From positions 24,500 to 88,499 of the forward strand of contig DWYJ01000006.1 of assembly GCA_019118745.1 (NCBI GenBank): a stretch of DNA of 64,000 nt, read 5' to 3'. The translations under genes were made by a program, and so were the position numbers. This DNA is from Candidatus Desulfovibrio gallistercoris (GTDB lineage: Bacteria > Desulfobacterota > Desulfovibrionia > Desulfovibrionales > Desulfovibrionaceae). Under the pieces are notes generated by a model. The model was not told where the DNA came from and made no database searches. It worked only from the letters and a program-made list of their open reading frames with translations. Shown here piece by piece: positions 44,550 to 54,222 of this stretch. Positions within the stretch are counted from its first letter, which is position 1; each line of letters starts with the position of its first letter.

Positions 44550-46844
44550 TCACATAGCACCAGACGTACCGTCAGTCAATGAATTCTGTGCCGTACGACG
44601 CTTGGACAAGCGATCGCGGTAGGCAAGGATGCCCTCCGCCAGGCCTTCGGCCAGAGCGTGTCTGTACTTGGCGTCCAAAAGGCGCTTGGCTTCCTGTCCG
44701 TGCGTGCAGTACCCCACTTCCACAAGGACGGCGGGCATGTTGGCGCCCAGCAGGACATGGAAGGGCGCGGACTTGGTGCCGTTGTTGCGCACTTCGTAGC
44801 CTCGCCGCTTGAGGCGGAAGAGGGAAAGCCGCTGGATATCCGAGGCAAGGCGGCGCGACTCGTCCACACGTGCCGACAACATCACTTCCGCCAGCATGCT
44901 CTGCATATTGCCCAGCCGCCGTTCGCTGCGGGCGTTTTCCAGCGCGGCCACTCGTGCGGCGTGCTGGTTGCTGGCAAAGTCGAGGTAGTAGGTCTCGAAG
45001 CCCTGGACGGAGCGGTCCTCGTTGGCGTTGACATGGATGGAGACGAAGAGGTCGCATTCCTTGCGGTTGGCCGCCACCGTACGCTGGCTCAGGCCCACGG
45101 CGCGATCGTCCCGGCGGCTGTAAACGACATCGAGGCCGTTGGCCTCCAGCAGGCGGCCCAGACGCAGGGCGATGTCCAGGGTGATGACCCGTTCCACCAC
45201 CTTGTTGTGGCTGGTGCCGGGGTCGCGTCCGCCGTGACCGGCGTCGATGAAGACGCGTTGCACGCTCAGGCCGAGTTGGCTCGCCATGTCGGCCACCTGA
45301 CGCGCGCTGACCCGGCGTTCACGCCGAGGAGCTTCGGCGATGTCCGTGTCTCCCTTTTCCGCACGGGGCAGGCGGTTCTTGCCGGACGTCACCCGAACCA
45401 CGATGCGGCTGGGGTTTTCTTCGGAATCCGTATCGAAGCGCGCCACCTCGCGGAACGTAAGTTCCACCTGCGCATCCTTCTTGAGCTTCTTGACCGCGAT
45501 GTTCTGGAGCAGGCTGCCGTTGACCTTGACGCCCTTGCGCACGTCGTCGGCCACGGCCGTATTCTTGAGCCGCAGGACGAGGCGGTCCGGCTGGGACTTG
45601 CTGCCGCGCACCAGGCGGGTGTCGTACGTGGTGGAGGTATTGAGCTCCAGCACGACCTCAACGCTGTTCTTGCCCGGCGAATCCCAGGAAAGCATTTGCA
45701 GTTCCGGCGCGGCAGGCCGCTGCGCCGTGCGTACGGATGCTTCCTTCTGCGGACCTCCGTCCAGTTCCGCCAGCAGCTGCCGCCCCTTGCCGGCCATGTC
45801 TCCCTTGGCGTAGCTCTTCAGCTGTTCGCTGAGGAAACGCCGGGCCTCTCCGGCATCGTCCAGCTCCTGCGCGGAGAGGACGGCGGCCTGATAGAGGGCG
45901 TCGTCAGCCAGGGCGCTGCGCGGGAACTGATCCGGGACCGCGGCATAGAGGGCGACCGCGGCCTGGAACTCCTTGTCGAGGTGCGAGCAGCGGGCCAGCG
46001 CCTCACGGCAGACGGCCGCACGATAGAGCGCCCCCGCGCCTATGGCCGGAGAGGGCTTGGCGGCGTGCACGGAAAGGAAGCGCTGCTCCAGCTTTTCCCA
46101 CGGCTCACGCCAGCAGGACCGCTTCTTGTCCTTGCGCAGGGCGTCCATCTCCGCCTTGGCCTGCTGATAGACGGCCTGCGGCCGCTGTGCCGGGCGAACA
46201 TCGGGGATGGCCGCTTCCGGCGCAGGTGCTTGCGCGGCCGGGGCGGCTGCCGCCGTCCCGACTGGGGCCAGGCTGGCGGTAAGATTGCTGCGCAGCTCAC
46301 GGGCCTGATCGCGCATGTCCCCACGGGGATACTGCCGTTCAAGGCGGTCCAGCAGGGCCAGCGCCGCCTTGTCGTCCTTGAGGTAGGAGGCCGTCAGCAG
46401 GGCAGCCCGGAAGAGGGCATCGTCGGCAAGGCGGCTGTCGGCATGCTTGAGCGCCACTTCTTCGTAGCAGTCCACGGCCCGTTGTGCGTCCTTGCGGGTA
46501 AAGGAACGGCGCGCCAGCTGTTCGAGGCTTTCCCCGGCCTTGAACAGGGCGGCGGCCCGGTTGGGCCAGTCCGTGTCGCTGCGGTAGATGTCGCTGAATT
46601 CCTCCGCCAGGTTTTCCCACGGCTCCCGCTGCATGGAGCGTTTCTCGTCCAGCTTGAGCCGCTCCACGCCGGCCTTGGCGTCCGCGTAGCGCTTTTCAGT
46701 GGGGGGGAGCGCCGAATAACCGGCATCGTAGCAGAGCACGACCAGCGCGAAAAGAGCCAGCATGAAGGCCAGCGGCGGCGCCAGACGCCGCAGCACGCCG
46801 CTGCCGTTGCCCGTCTTTTCGGAAGATGTAGTTCGCTTTGCCAT
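44550..46844 (-). CDS. N-acetylmuramoyl-L-alanine amidase with AMIN and TPR-like domains
   Basis: The 764-residue periplasmic enzyme cuts the peptide from peptidoglycan during cell separation. An N-terminal anchor helix (PLAFMLALFALVVLCYDAGY) is followed by two TPR-like blocks (about 50-370; each with AALFKAGESLEQLA/ALYRAAVCREALA). An AMIN domain comes next, then the Amidase_3 core with the zinc/catalytic residues in FIDAGHGGRDPGTSHN and a final EVGYCTHGQEAKRLL. The duplicated repeat block makes it longer than E. coli AmiC. Its place between bamA and ompH is unusual. Confidence 0.9.
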   Translation of the reverse strand: MAKRTTSSEKTGNGSGVLRRLAPPLAFMLALFALVVLCYDAGYSALPPTEKRYADAKAGVERLKLDEKRSMQREPWENLAEEFSDIYRSDTDWPNRAAALFKAGESLEQLARRSFTRKDAQRAVDCYEEVALKHADSRLADDALFRAALLTASYLKDDKAALALLDRLERQYPRGDMRDQARELRSNLTASLAPVGTAAAAPAAQAPAPEAAIPDVRPAQRPQAVYQQAKAEMDALRKDKKRSCWREPWEKLEQRFLSVHAAKPSPAIGAGALYRAAVCREALARCSHLDKEFQAAVALYAAVPDQFPRSALADDALYQAAVLSAQELDDAGEARRFLSEQLKSYAKGDMAGKGRQLLAELDGGPQKEASVRTAQRPAAPELQMLSWDSPGKNSVEVVLELNTSTTYDTRLVRGSKSQPDRLVLRLKNTAVADDVRKGVKVNGSLLQNIAVKKLKKDAQVELTFREVARFDTDSEENPSRIVVRVTSGKNRLPRAEKGDTDIAEAPRRERRVSARQVADMASQLGLSVQRVFIDAGHGGRDPGTSHNKVVERVITLDIALRLGRLLEANGLDVVYSRRDDRAVGLSQRTVAANRKECDLFVSIHVNANEDRSVQGFETYYLDFASNQHAARVAALENARSERRLGNMQSMLAEVMLSARVDESRRLASDIQRLSLFRLKRRGYEVRNNGTKSAPFHVLLGANMPAVLVEVGYCTHGQEAKRLLDAKYRHALAEGLAEGILAYRDRLSKRRTAQNSLTDGTSGAM

Positions 46845-47153
46845 AGTGTTTTCCCGCCAGGCCCGCAGAGCAGACGGGCCGCCTTCTCTCCCTGGAGGCC
46901 TTGCGCTGCTGTGGCAGTGGGGGGAGGACAAGGCTCAGGAGTACTCTATGATTTCTTTCTTATCCTACTCGTAGTCTGTGGCGGGGTATTTGGCAAGGAA
47001 TTTTTTTTTAGAAATGCTCTAAACAAAATTTACATGAAGTGATGAAAGTTTATATTCTGCCGTATCTGTGCACGATGAACAGCATAGCTAGAGATAAAAC
47101 GTATCTGTTATAGTTTCAGATGCAGAGAAATGTGTCTTGATATGCATAAATAA

Positions 47154-47184
47154 TAAAGGCGCCCTCCGCAGAGGACGCCTTTTT
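47154..47184 (-). terminator. Terminator after bamA
   Basis: AAAGGCG.CCTC pairs with GAGG.CGCCTTT around CGCA, with flanking T-runs. The remaining gap (46845-47150) is AT-rich and probably carries the amidase promoter; I see no gene in it. Confidence 0.8.
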
Positions 47185-47203
47185 GCATTCCCGGCAGAAC
47201 GGA

Positions 47204-49966
47204 TCAGAAGAACTGACCCATGCTGAATTCCAGCCGCCCGGGCTCGCGCTCGTTGTCGTAGTCCTTGCTGAGCGGGATGCCGTAGGCGATGCGCAGGTCG
47301 CCCATGGGCGAGCGCCAGCGCAGTTCAAGGCCGGCGGAGTAGACGATCTTGTCGTACAGATCGTTGGCCTGCGTCTTGGAGTCGATGTTGAAGCCGGCAT
47401 CTATGAAGGGCACGAGCGCAAGGCCCATATCCTTCTGGAAGGTCCAGACGTATTCCAGGTTGACCACGCCCATGCGGTCACCGCCGATCTGGTCGCCGCC
47501 GTAATTCTTGTCGCGGGGCGAAAGGTCGGAGTAGGAGAAGCCGCGGATGGTTTCCATGCCGCCCACCCAGAAGCGTTCGAAGACCGGCACGCGCTTGTCC
47601 GTATTCTGGAAGACGCCGCCGACGCGGGCCCGCAGGTGGATGGTGTTCTCCGGATTGAAGGACCAGAAGCCCTGCCAGTCCGCCACGGCCTTGATGAAGT
47701 TGTCCGTACCGCCCAGACCGCCGCCGCCGTATTCGGCCCAGAGGCGGGCGATGGTGCCCTTGGTGGGCCTGTCGCGGGCGTCGGTGGTGTCGCGCAGGAT
47801 GCGGGCGTTGATGGCGCTGGTCCAGTTGTAGCCCTTGTAGTCGGTGATGTAGGGGGAGGCATCGTCGCCCACGTCCGAGAGGTAGTAGCGTTCCAGACGG
47901 TAGCCGATGCCGACGGAGGTATATTCGCCCACGGGGTAGGAGAAGTTGATGGTGTCCCCCATGGTCTCCTTGGTGAAGTCGTCCCAGTAGTCGCGCACGT
48001 AGTACAGATCGTTGCCGATGCTGAGATCCGTATCGTAGACGCGCGGATTGGTGAAGGACAGGATGCCCGACGTGCGCCGCCAGGAGAAGAAGCCCTGCAA
48101 TTGCAGCCAGTAGCCGCGGCCGAAGAGGTTGCGCTCCATGATGGAGGCGGAGACGCCCACATCATAATAGGTGGAGTAGCCGATGCCGCCCATGAGCGCG
48201 CCGGTGTTGGTCTCATTGACCTTGACCTTGAGGTCCACCTCGTCGTCCTTGCCGGTGGGCACGAGTTCCGTGTCCACGGCGGAGAAGTAGCGCAGGCGGT
48301 TCAGGCGCTCGGTGGAGCGGCGCAGCTTGGCCCCGTCGTACATGTCGCCGTCGCCCAGGCGCATCTCGCGCAGGATGACGTTGTCGCGGGTCTTCACGTT
48401 GCCTTCGACGATGAGGCGGCGGATGAAGACCTTTTGCTTCTTGCTGATCTGGTAGCCCACGTCCACCAGAGGCTCGTCGCCGTCCACCTTGAGGATGCGG
48501 GTGTCCACTTCGGCAAAGGCGTAGCCCTGGTCAGCGTAATAGTTGGTCAGGCGTTTGGTGTCCTCCTGCATGACGGTAACGGAAAAATAGTCGTTATCGT
48601 CGCGCCAGTTGTCCATCTCCACCTGGGCGAGCATGGCGTCCTCGGTGTCGATGACGTCGCCGCCGAACTTGACGTCCCGCACCTTGTAGCGCGGGCCTTC
48701 GTTGACGAGGAAGGTGATGTAGATGCCGTCTTCCTTGTACTGGATGTCCGGCGCGGACACCTGGATGTCCACAAAGCCCTGGCTCAGGCCATAGGCGGCG
48801 ATGGCGTTGGTGTCGCGTTCGATGTATTCGTCCTTGAGCACGCCGGTGCCGGTGAACCAGGACAGGATGGTGCGGGGACGCAGGGCCAGATACTTGTCAA
48901 GGCCGCCGCGGTCCAGCTCCTTGATGCCGTCGATATTGACTTCCTTGATGTAGAGCTTGTTGCCTTCCTCCACGGAGATGACCAGGACGGCGCCCTTGCC
49001 GCCCTGACGGGATTCCAGCCTGTAGGAAGCCTTGGCAAGGTAGTAGCCTTCCTTGCGGTAGAGCTCGTTGATCTTCTGGAGGTCGTCGGAGATGAGCTGC
49101 TCGTTGAGCACGTTGCCGCTGCGGGTGCCCATCGCCGCCAGCACGTCGTCGGCGTCCACGGCGTCGGAACCTTCGACGATGATGTTCTCGATACGGGGCT
49201 TTTCGCTGACGGTGAAGACAAGGACATTGCCTTCAAGGGTCGCCCGCACGTCGTTGAAGTAGCCCATCTCCCAGATGCGCTTGACTTCTTCGTTGATGGC
49301 GTCGGCATCCGGGCTGTCGCCGCGGCGGATGGTCAGGCGCGTCAGCACCACGTCCGGGTCCATGACCTGGAGACCGCGCACCTGCACGTCGGCGAGGCCC
49401 TTGGTCGTGCCCTGCATGGGGACGAAGTCCGGCATCTGATCGAGCGCGGGAGCAGCGGCGGGCGCGGCCGCCGGTGCCGGGGCGCTGCCCGCGCCCATGA
49501 CGCTGGCGGCCCGTCCGGCCAGATCGCTGGCGCATTCGGCCAGCGCTATGAGCGAATCACGCTCGAAGCGTGCGGGGACGGCCTGGCCCTCTTCCACGGG
49601 CACAAGGCGGGTATCCATGCTGAAGCCCGTTCCCTGCTCGCTGAAGCTGCCGTAGACGACGAGATCGGCGCCGGCCATGCGGCCCAGACGCCGGGCTTCG
49701 GCCAGGTCCACGGAGCCGTTGCCGCCGCGGGCCAGCAGACCGCGGGCTTTGTCCATGGGGATGGGGCTGAGTCCGTTCTGCGCGAGCTGGTCACAGATAA
49801 GCTGGGGCACATCCTGCGAAGCATTGGGCATTTCCGGGCCGGTGCTGGCCTGGAAGGGCAGCACGAGCACCTTTTGTCCGGCGGCGTTCGCCGCGGTCAC
49901 GGCGCACACCAGCAGCAAGGCCGGCACAATGAAGAGGGAGGAGAGCCTACGCAAATACTTTTTCAT
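47204..49966 (-). CDS. bamA: Outer-membrane assembly factor BamA
   Basis: The 920-residue protein inserts beta-barrel proteins into the outer membrane. It has a signal peptide (LFIVPALLLVCAVTAANA), an extra N-terminal domain (about 30-175; VLPFQASTGPEMPNAS) unlike enterobacterial BamA, five POTRA domains, and the barrel ending GRLEFSMGQFF with a terminal Phe. The loop-6 region near GFSYSDLSPRD shows the (V/I)RGF-type motif. The extra domain resembles one seen in deltaproteobacterial BamA. ATG 49966 overlaps the lolD end by 20 nt. Confidence 0.95.
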   Translation of the reverse strand: MKKYLRRLSSLFIVPALLLVCAVTAANAAGQKVLVLPFQASTGPEMPNASQDVPQLICDQLAQNGLSPIPMDKARGLLARGGNGSVDLAEARRLGRMAGADLVVYGSFSEQGTGFSMDTRLVPVEEGQAVPARFERDSLIALAECASDLAGRAASVMGAGSAPAPAAAPAAAPALDQMPDFVPMQGTTKGLADVQVRGLQVMDPDVVLTRLTIRRGDSPDADAINEEVKRIWEMGYFNDVRATLEGNVLVFTVSEKPRIENIIVEGSDAVDADDVLAAMGTRSGNVLNEQLISDDLQKINELYRKEGYYLAKASYRLESRQGGKGAVLVISVEEGNKLYIKEVNIDGIKELDRGGLDKYLALRPRTILSWFTGTGVLKDEYIERDTNAIAAYGLSQGFVDIQVSAPDIQYKEDGIYITFLVNEGPRYKVRDVKFGGDVIDTEDAMLAQVEMDNWRDDNDYFSVTVMQEDTKRLTNYYADQGYAFAEVDTRILKVDGDEPLVDVGYQISKKQKVFIRRLIVEGNVKTRDNVILREMRLGDGDMYDGAKLRRSTERLNRLRYFSAVDTELVPTGKDDEVDLKVKVNETNTGALMGGIGYSTYYDVGVSASIMERNLFGRGYWLQLQGFFSWRRTSGILSFTNPRVYDTDLSIGNDLYYVRDYWDDFTKETMGDTINFSYPVGEYTSVGIGYRLERYYLSDVGDDASPYITDYKGYNWTSAINARILRDTTDARDRPTKGTIARLWAEYGGGGLGGTDNFIKAVADWQGFWSFNPENTIHLRARVGGVFQNTDKRVPVFERFWVGGMETIRGFSYSDLSPRDKNYGGDQIGGDRMGVVNLEYVWTFQKDMGLALVPFIDAGFNIDSKTQANDLYDKIVYSAGLELRWRSPMGDLRIAYGIPLSKDYDNEREPGRLEFSMGQFF

Positions 49967-50630
49967 ACAATATCCCCGCTCTGAGTTCCAAACTGCGCTG
50001 CATGGTAGCGGCCAGGTCCGCATTGTGCGTGACCACTACGAGCGTCATGCCCAGTTCCTTGTTCAGCTCCGTCAGCAGTTCGCCGATCTGCGCCCCGGTA
50101 TGCTCGTCCAGATTGCCCGTGGGCTCGTCGGCGAGCAGGACCCGCGGCCGCATGAGGATGGCGCGCGCTATGGCCACGCGCTGCCGTTCACCGCCGGACA
50201 TGGTGGCGACGGAGCTCTGCATGCGGTGCGAGAGCCCGACCCTGTCCAGCATTTCCCGCGCCAGCGGCAAAACGTCGGCATGGCGACGCCCGGCCACGAA
50301 GGCAGGCATCGCCACATTTTCCACTGCCGTGAATTCCGGCAGCAGATGGTGGAATTGAAAGACAAAGCCCAGCGCGGCATTGCGGAAATGCGCCTTTTCG
50401 TCCGCGTTCATGGCGGCCATGTCTTTACCGTCGAACAAGATACGTCCTGACGAGGGAGTATCAAGAGCTCCCATAAGATGCAAGAGGGTCGACTTGCCCG
50501 AACCGGAGGCCCCCACTATGGCCAGGGACTCCCCTTCATCAATTACCATATTGATATTCTTGAAAATCTCTAGATTTTCAGGGCCGTCAAAATGTTTGCT
50601 CACATCAAGGAATCGGTACAGTTCGGACAT
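49947..50630 (-). CDS. lolD: Lipoprotein-releasing system ATPase LolD
   Basis: The 227-residue ATPase of the MacB/LolD group powers extraction of lipoproteins from the inner membrane. It has Walker A GASGSGKSTLLHLMG, the LolD-typical FVFQFHHLLPEFTAVENV, signature MSGGERQRVAIARA and Walker B VLLADEPTGNLD. It lies 5 nt after the lolC/E stop and overlaps bamA, so lysS-lolC-lolD-bamA form one leftward unit. Confidence 0.95.
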   Translation of the reverse strand: MSELYRFLDVSKHFDGPENLEIFKNINMVIDEGESLAIVGASGSGKSTLLHLMGALDTPSSGRILFDGKDMAAMNADEKAHFRNAALGFVFQFHHLLPEFTAVENVAMPAFVAGRRHADVLPLAREMLDRVGLSHRMQSSVATMSGGERQRVAIARAILMRPRVLLADEPTGNLDEHTGAQIGELLTELNKELGMTLVVVTHNADLAATMQRSLELRAGILYEKVFA

Positions 50631-50635
50631 GGCGG

Positions 50636-51871
50636 TTATTCGTAGCGCAAAGCTTCGGCCGGAACGAGGCGGGCGGCCTGCCGCGCCGGATAGAGGGTGG
50701 CCAGGAAGCAGAGCAGCATGGCGCTGGCGCCCACGATGAGCACGTCGGGCACGGTGATGATGATGGGGAGATGGTCGAGGGTGTAGACGTTTTCCGGCAG
50801 CTTGATGAAGCGGTACTTGCGCAGGGCCCAGCCGAGAGTGAGGCCCATCCCGTAGCCCAGCAGGGTGCCGACCAGGCCGATGATGGTCCCCTGGAGCATG
50901 AAGATGTTGCGGATCATGCGGCTGGTGGCGCCCATGGACATCATGATGGCGATGTCCCGCGTCTTTTCCATGACCAGCATGACCAGCGAGGTGACGATGG
51001 AAAAGGAGCCGATGAGCACCACCATGGCGAGCAGGATGAACATGCCGACCTTTTCCAGCTTGAGGGCCGCGAAGAGGTTGGCGTTCATCTCCATCCAGTG
51101 GCGGACATAGAAGGGGCTGCCCAGTTCCCCGGCCAGTTCGTTGGCGATGACGTCGGCACGGAAGAGATCGTCCACGGTGATCTCGATGCCGGTCAGGTAG
51201 CCCTCCGGCAGGCCCAGCACGCTGCGGGCCACGTCCAGCGCGACGAAAGCCAGGGAAGAGTCGTATTCGAACATGCCGGTCTTGAAGGTGCCCACCACAA
51301 CGAAAGGCTTGACGTCGGGCTGATAGCCGGCCGCGCCCTTCTTGCCGGAAGGGGTGAGCAGGTTGACGCGGCTGCCGAGGACCACGCCGAGGCGGCGGGC
51401 CAGTTCATCGCCGATGATGATGCCCGGCAGGCCTTCCCGCACGAGGTCGCCCACAGCGCCCTGCCGCAGTTTGCCCAGCATGGTGACGACGTCCGGCGCG
51501 GTGGCCGGGTCCACGCCGCGCAGCACGATGCCCTTGACGCTGCCGTTGGCCGAGACCATGCACTCGGTATAGATGAACGGCGTTGCCCCGGTGACATGCG
51601 GGACGCTGAGCGTCCGCTCGCGCAGATCAGGCATGCGCTGGAAGGCCGCCGGCTGATAGGACATGACGATGCCGTGAGCGTTGGCCCCCAGGATCTTGTC
51701 CCGCATGTCCGTGGTCAGGCCGTTGTACACCCCAAGGACGACCACCAAAGCGCCGACCCCCAGCGCCACGCCCAGGATGGACATGAGCGAGATGACCGAG
51801 ATGAAGGTCTGTTTGCGGCGCGAAAACAGATAGCGCCGGGCGACGAAAAGGGCGAAGGAGGATCGGCCCAC
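50636..51871 (-). CDS. lolC: Lipoprotein-releasing ABC transporter permease LolC/E
   Basis: The 411-residue inner-membrane protein has four helices: one N-terminal (ISVISLMSILGVALGVGALVVVLGVYNGL), a large periplasmic MacB-like domain (about 45-260) and three C-terminal ones (FILLAMVVLIGSFSIVTSLVML and two more). A single LolC/E gene here suggests a homodimeric LolF-like system. The start is GTG 51871, directly after the lysS stop, with GGAG 6 nt upstream inside lysS. Confidence 0.92.
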   Translation of the reverse strand: MGRSSFALFVARRYLFSRRKQTFISVISLMSILGVALGVGALVVVLGVYNGLTTDMRDKILGANAHGIVMSYQPAAFQRMPDLRERTLSVPHVTGATPFIYTECMVSANGSVKGIVLRGVDPATAPDVVTMLGKLRQGAVGDLVREGLPGIIIGDELARRLGVVLGSRVNLLTPSGKKGAAGYQPDVKPFVVVGTFKTGMFEYDSSLAFVALDVARSVLGLPEGYLTGIEITVDDLFRADVIANELAGELGSPFYVRHWMEMNANLFAALKLEKVGMFILLAMVVLIGSFSIVTSLVMLVMEKTRDIAIMMSMGATSRMIRNIFMLQGTIIGLVGTLLGYGMGLTLGWALRKYRFIKLPENVYTLDHLPIIITVPDVLIVGASAMLLCFLATLYPARQAARLVPAEALRYE

Positions 51872-53458
51872 CTAATACTCCGGCCGCAGCAGCGGGAAGA
51901 GGATGACCTCGCGAATGGACGCCGAATCCGTCAGCAACATGACCAGCCGGTCTATGCCCACGCCCTGTCCGGCAGCGGGCGGCATGCCGTATTCCAGGGC
52001 GCGCAGGTAGTCCTCGTCCATGCAATGGGCTTCGTCGTCCCCGGCTTCCTTTTCCCGCACCTGCGCCTCGAAGCGGTTGCGCTGGTCCATGGGATCGTTG
52101 AGCTCGGAAAAGGCGTTGGCCATTTCCCTGCCGGTCATGAAGAGTTCGAAGCGGTCCGTGATGTCCGGGTTCTCGTCATTGCGCCGCGACAGCGGCGAGA
52201 TGGCCGTGGGGTAGTGGTAGATGAAATGCGGCTGGATGAGCTTCTCTTCCACGTCGAGGTCAAAAACCTTGGCCTGCATCTTGCCCAGCTCCTCGCCTTC
52301 GGCCACCTTTTCGCCCTTTTCCGTGAGGTAGGCCTTGACCTTGTTGTAGTCGGTATAGAAGGAGGGCGCATGTCCGCCGACCTGCTCCAGCGATTCATGG
52401 AAGGTCATCCGCTTCCAGTGGCCGGGGGTCAGGTCGATCTCCTGCCCCTGATAGGTGATGACGGTGCTGCCGCAGACCTTCTCCGCCAGCCGGGCGAAGA
52501 GCTCTTCGGTCAGGTCCATGAGATCGCGGAAGGTGGCATAGGCCCAGTAGAACTCGCACATGGTGAATTCGGGGTTATGGCGGGTGTCTATGCCTTCGTT
52601 GCGGAAGTTGCGGTTGAGCTCGAAGACCTTTTCAAAGCCGCCCACAAGCAGACGCTTGAGGTAGAGCTCAGGCGCGATGCGCATGTACAGCTGAAGGTCG
52701 AGCGCATTATGATGCGTGATGAAGGGGCGGGCCGTGGCGCCTCCGGCCAGGGGCTGCATCATGGGCGTCTCCACTTCCATGAAGCCCTTTTCCTGCAGGA
52801 AGGAGCGGAACTCGCTCACGATGAGGCTGCGCTTGCGGAAGATGTCCCGCGCGCGCTCGTTGACCGTCAGGTCGACATAGCGCTGGCGGTAGCGCGTCTC
52901 CATGTCCTTGAGGCCGTGGTATTTTTCCGGCAGGGGACGCATGGAGCGCGTGATGAGCTTGAGGCTGCGGCAGGCGATGGTCAGCTCATTGGTCTTGGTG
53001 CGGAACAGATGCCCGGAAACGCCGACGATGTCGCCGACATCCAGCTTCTTGACCACGGCAAAGACGTCTTCGGGCAGCTCTTCGCGGCTGGCGTAGCACT
53101 GGATGCGCCCGCTCTGATCCATGAGGTGGAAGAAGAGCACCTTGCCGAAGCTGCGCAGCGAGACGATGCGCCCGGCCAGCGCAAAGACGTCCCCGGCCTG
53201 ATCCAGCGCCTCGCCTTCCAGCTCGCCGAACTGGTCGAGGACCTCGCCGATGGCATGTTCCTTGCGGAAGTCGTTGGGGAAGAGCGGCACGCCGGCATCC
53301 AGCAGGTCACAGGCCTTCACCACGCGATTCTTGACCACCTCGTTGAGGTCGTCGCGTTTGGCGAGCCCTTCCAGCATGGGCATGAAATACGCGGCATGGG
53401 CGGACTTGGTGTTCAGCTTCACCTTGGGCTTCTGCGGACTCTTTTCCCGTTCTTCCAC
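51872..53458 (-). CDS. lysS: Lysyl-tRNA synthetase, class II
   Basis: The 528-residue enzyme charges tRNA-Lys. An OB-fold anticodon-binding domain (about 70-165) is followed by the class II core, with motif 2 in FRNEGIDTRHNPEFTMCEFY and motif 3 in GVGIDRLVMLLT. An N-terminal basic segment and a somewhat extended middle region are present. The start is GTG 53458, with AGGAG 7 nt upstream. It leads the lysS-lolC-lolD-bamA unit. Confidence 0.95.
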   Translation of the reverse strand: MEEREKSPQKPKVKLNTKSAHAAYFMPMLEGLAKRDDLNEVVKNRVVKACDLLDAGVPLFPNDFRKEHAIGEVLDQFGELEGEALDQAGDVFALAGRIVSLRSFGKVLFFHLMDQSGRIQCYASREELPEDVFAVVKKLDVGDIVGVSGHLFRTKTNELTIACRSLKLITRSMRPLPEKYHGLKDMETRYRQRYVDLTVNERARDIFRKRSLIVSEFRSFLQEKGFMEVETPMMQPLAGGATARPFITHHNALDLQLYMRIAPELYLKRLLVGGFEKVFELNRNFRNEGIDTRHNPEFTMCEFYWAYATFRDLMDLTEELFARLAEKVCGSTVITYQGQEIDLTPGHWKRMTFHESLEQVGGHAPSFYTDYNKVKAYLTEKGEKVAEGEELGKMQAKVFDLDVEEKLIQPHFIYHYPTAISPLSRRNDENPDITDRFELFMTGREMANAFSELNDPMDQRNRFEAQVREKEAGDDEAHCMDEDYLRALEYGMPPAAGQGVGIDRLVMLLTDSASIREVILFPLLRPEY

Positions 53459-53648
53459 AATACATCTCCTCGCGGCTAACGCGCCAATAATTGCTGGAGC
53501 AGCCTAGTCCAAGCCTTGGCGGCAGTCAAGGACCCGGTCCGCGCCGGGGCGTCTTTCTTCGCGCGGCGGGCGCGCCTGACGGCTTGTCTTTCTTGACACG
53601 ATACGCCATAGTGCTCCCCTTGGCATCAAATTACAGAGCGAGGCGCAG

Positions 53649-54212
53649 ATGAAAAAACTGACTATCTCCTTTCTGGGGCGGGACTGTCCCGGAGCCGTGT
53701 CCACGGTGAGCCAGATCCTCGGCCAGAGCGGCTGCAATATCGTGGAAGTGACGCAGACCATCCTGTCCGGCGAGTTTGCCGCTATTTTTATTGTCCAGGC
53801 TCCTGACACGCTGGAGCAGGAAGAGCTGCGGCGTCTGCTGCTGACCGGGCTGGAGGCCGCCGGGCAGGACCTGTCCGTGCTGGTGCGCCCGGCCGTGGAA
53901 GGGCAGTGGGGCACAGGGCTTGTCTGCGATCCCTTCGTGGTGACGGCGGACGGGCCGGACCACACCGGACAGATCGCGGCCATGAGCCGCATCTTCGCCC
54001 AGCACAGCATCAATATCGAAAGCCTCAAGGCCATCCTGGGCGAGGGCGGCCCGAATCATGCGCTCTTCGTGTTCGAGGTCATGGTGCCGGAAGATGTGGA
54101 CCTTGGCCGCCTGCGCCGTGAACTCATGGTGGAGGGCAAGAAGCACGACCTGCGCGTGAGCGTGCAGCACCGCGACATTTTCGAAGCCGTGCACCGCGTG
54201 GCGTCGTTCTGA
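53649..54212 (+). CDS. Tandem ACT-domain protein (GcvR-like)
   Basis: The 187-residue protein has two ACT domains: residues 1-85 (MKKLTISFLGRDCPGAVSTV, CNIVEVTQTILSGEF) and 95-180 (VTADGPDHTGQIAAMSRIFA, INIESLKAIL). Such proteins sense amino acids, and GcvR represses the glycine cleavage system through protein contact. The ligand is not known. A UPF0210 gene that often accompanies ACT proteins is close by, separated by two secreted-protein genes. Confidence 0.85.
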   Translation: MKKLTISFLGRDCPGAVSTVSQILGQSGCNIVEVTQTILSGEFAAIFIVQAPDTLEQEELRRLLLTGLEAAGQDLSVLVRPAVEGQWGTGLVCDPFVVTADGPDHTGQIAAMSRIFAQHSINIESLKAILGEGGPNHALFVFEVMVPEDVDLGRLRRELMVEGKKHDLRVSVQHRDIFEAVHRVASF

Positions 54213-54222
54213 GGCAACGGCC

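Noticed and set aside
47183-53479. Very long plus-strand open frames opposite bamA and lysS/lolC (over 900 codons each)
   Set aside because: They are antisense shadows created by high GC and strong codon bias of the genuine minus-strand genes. They have no domain, are rich in H/V/G/D, and lack ribosome sites.
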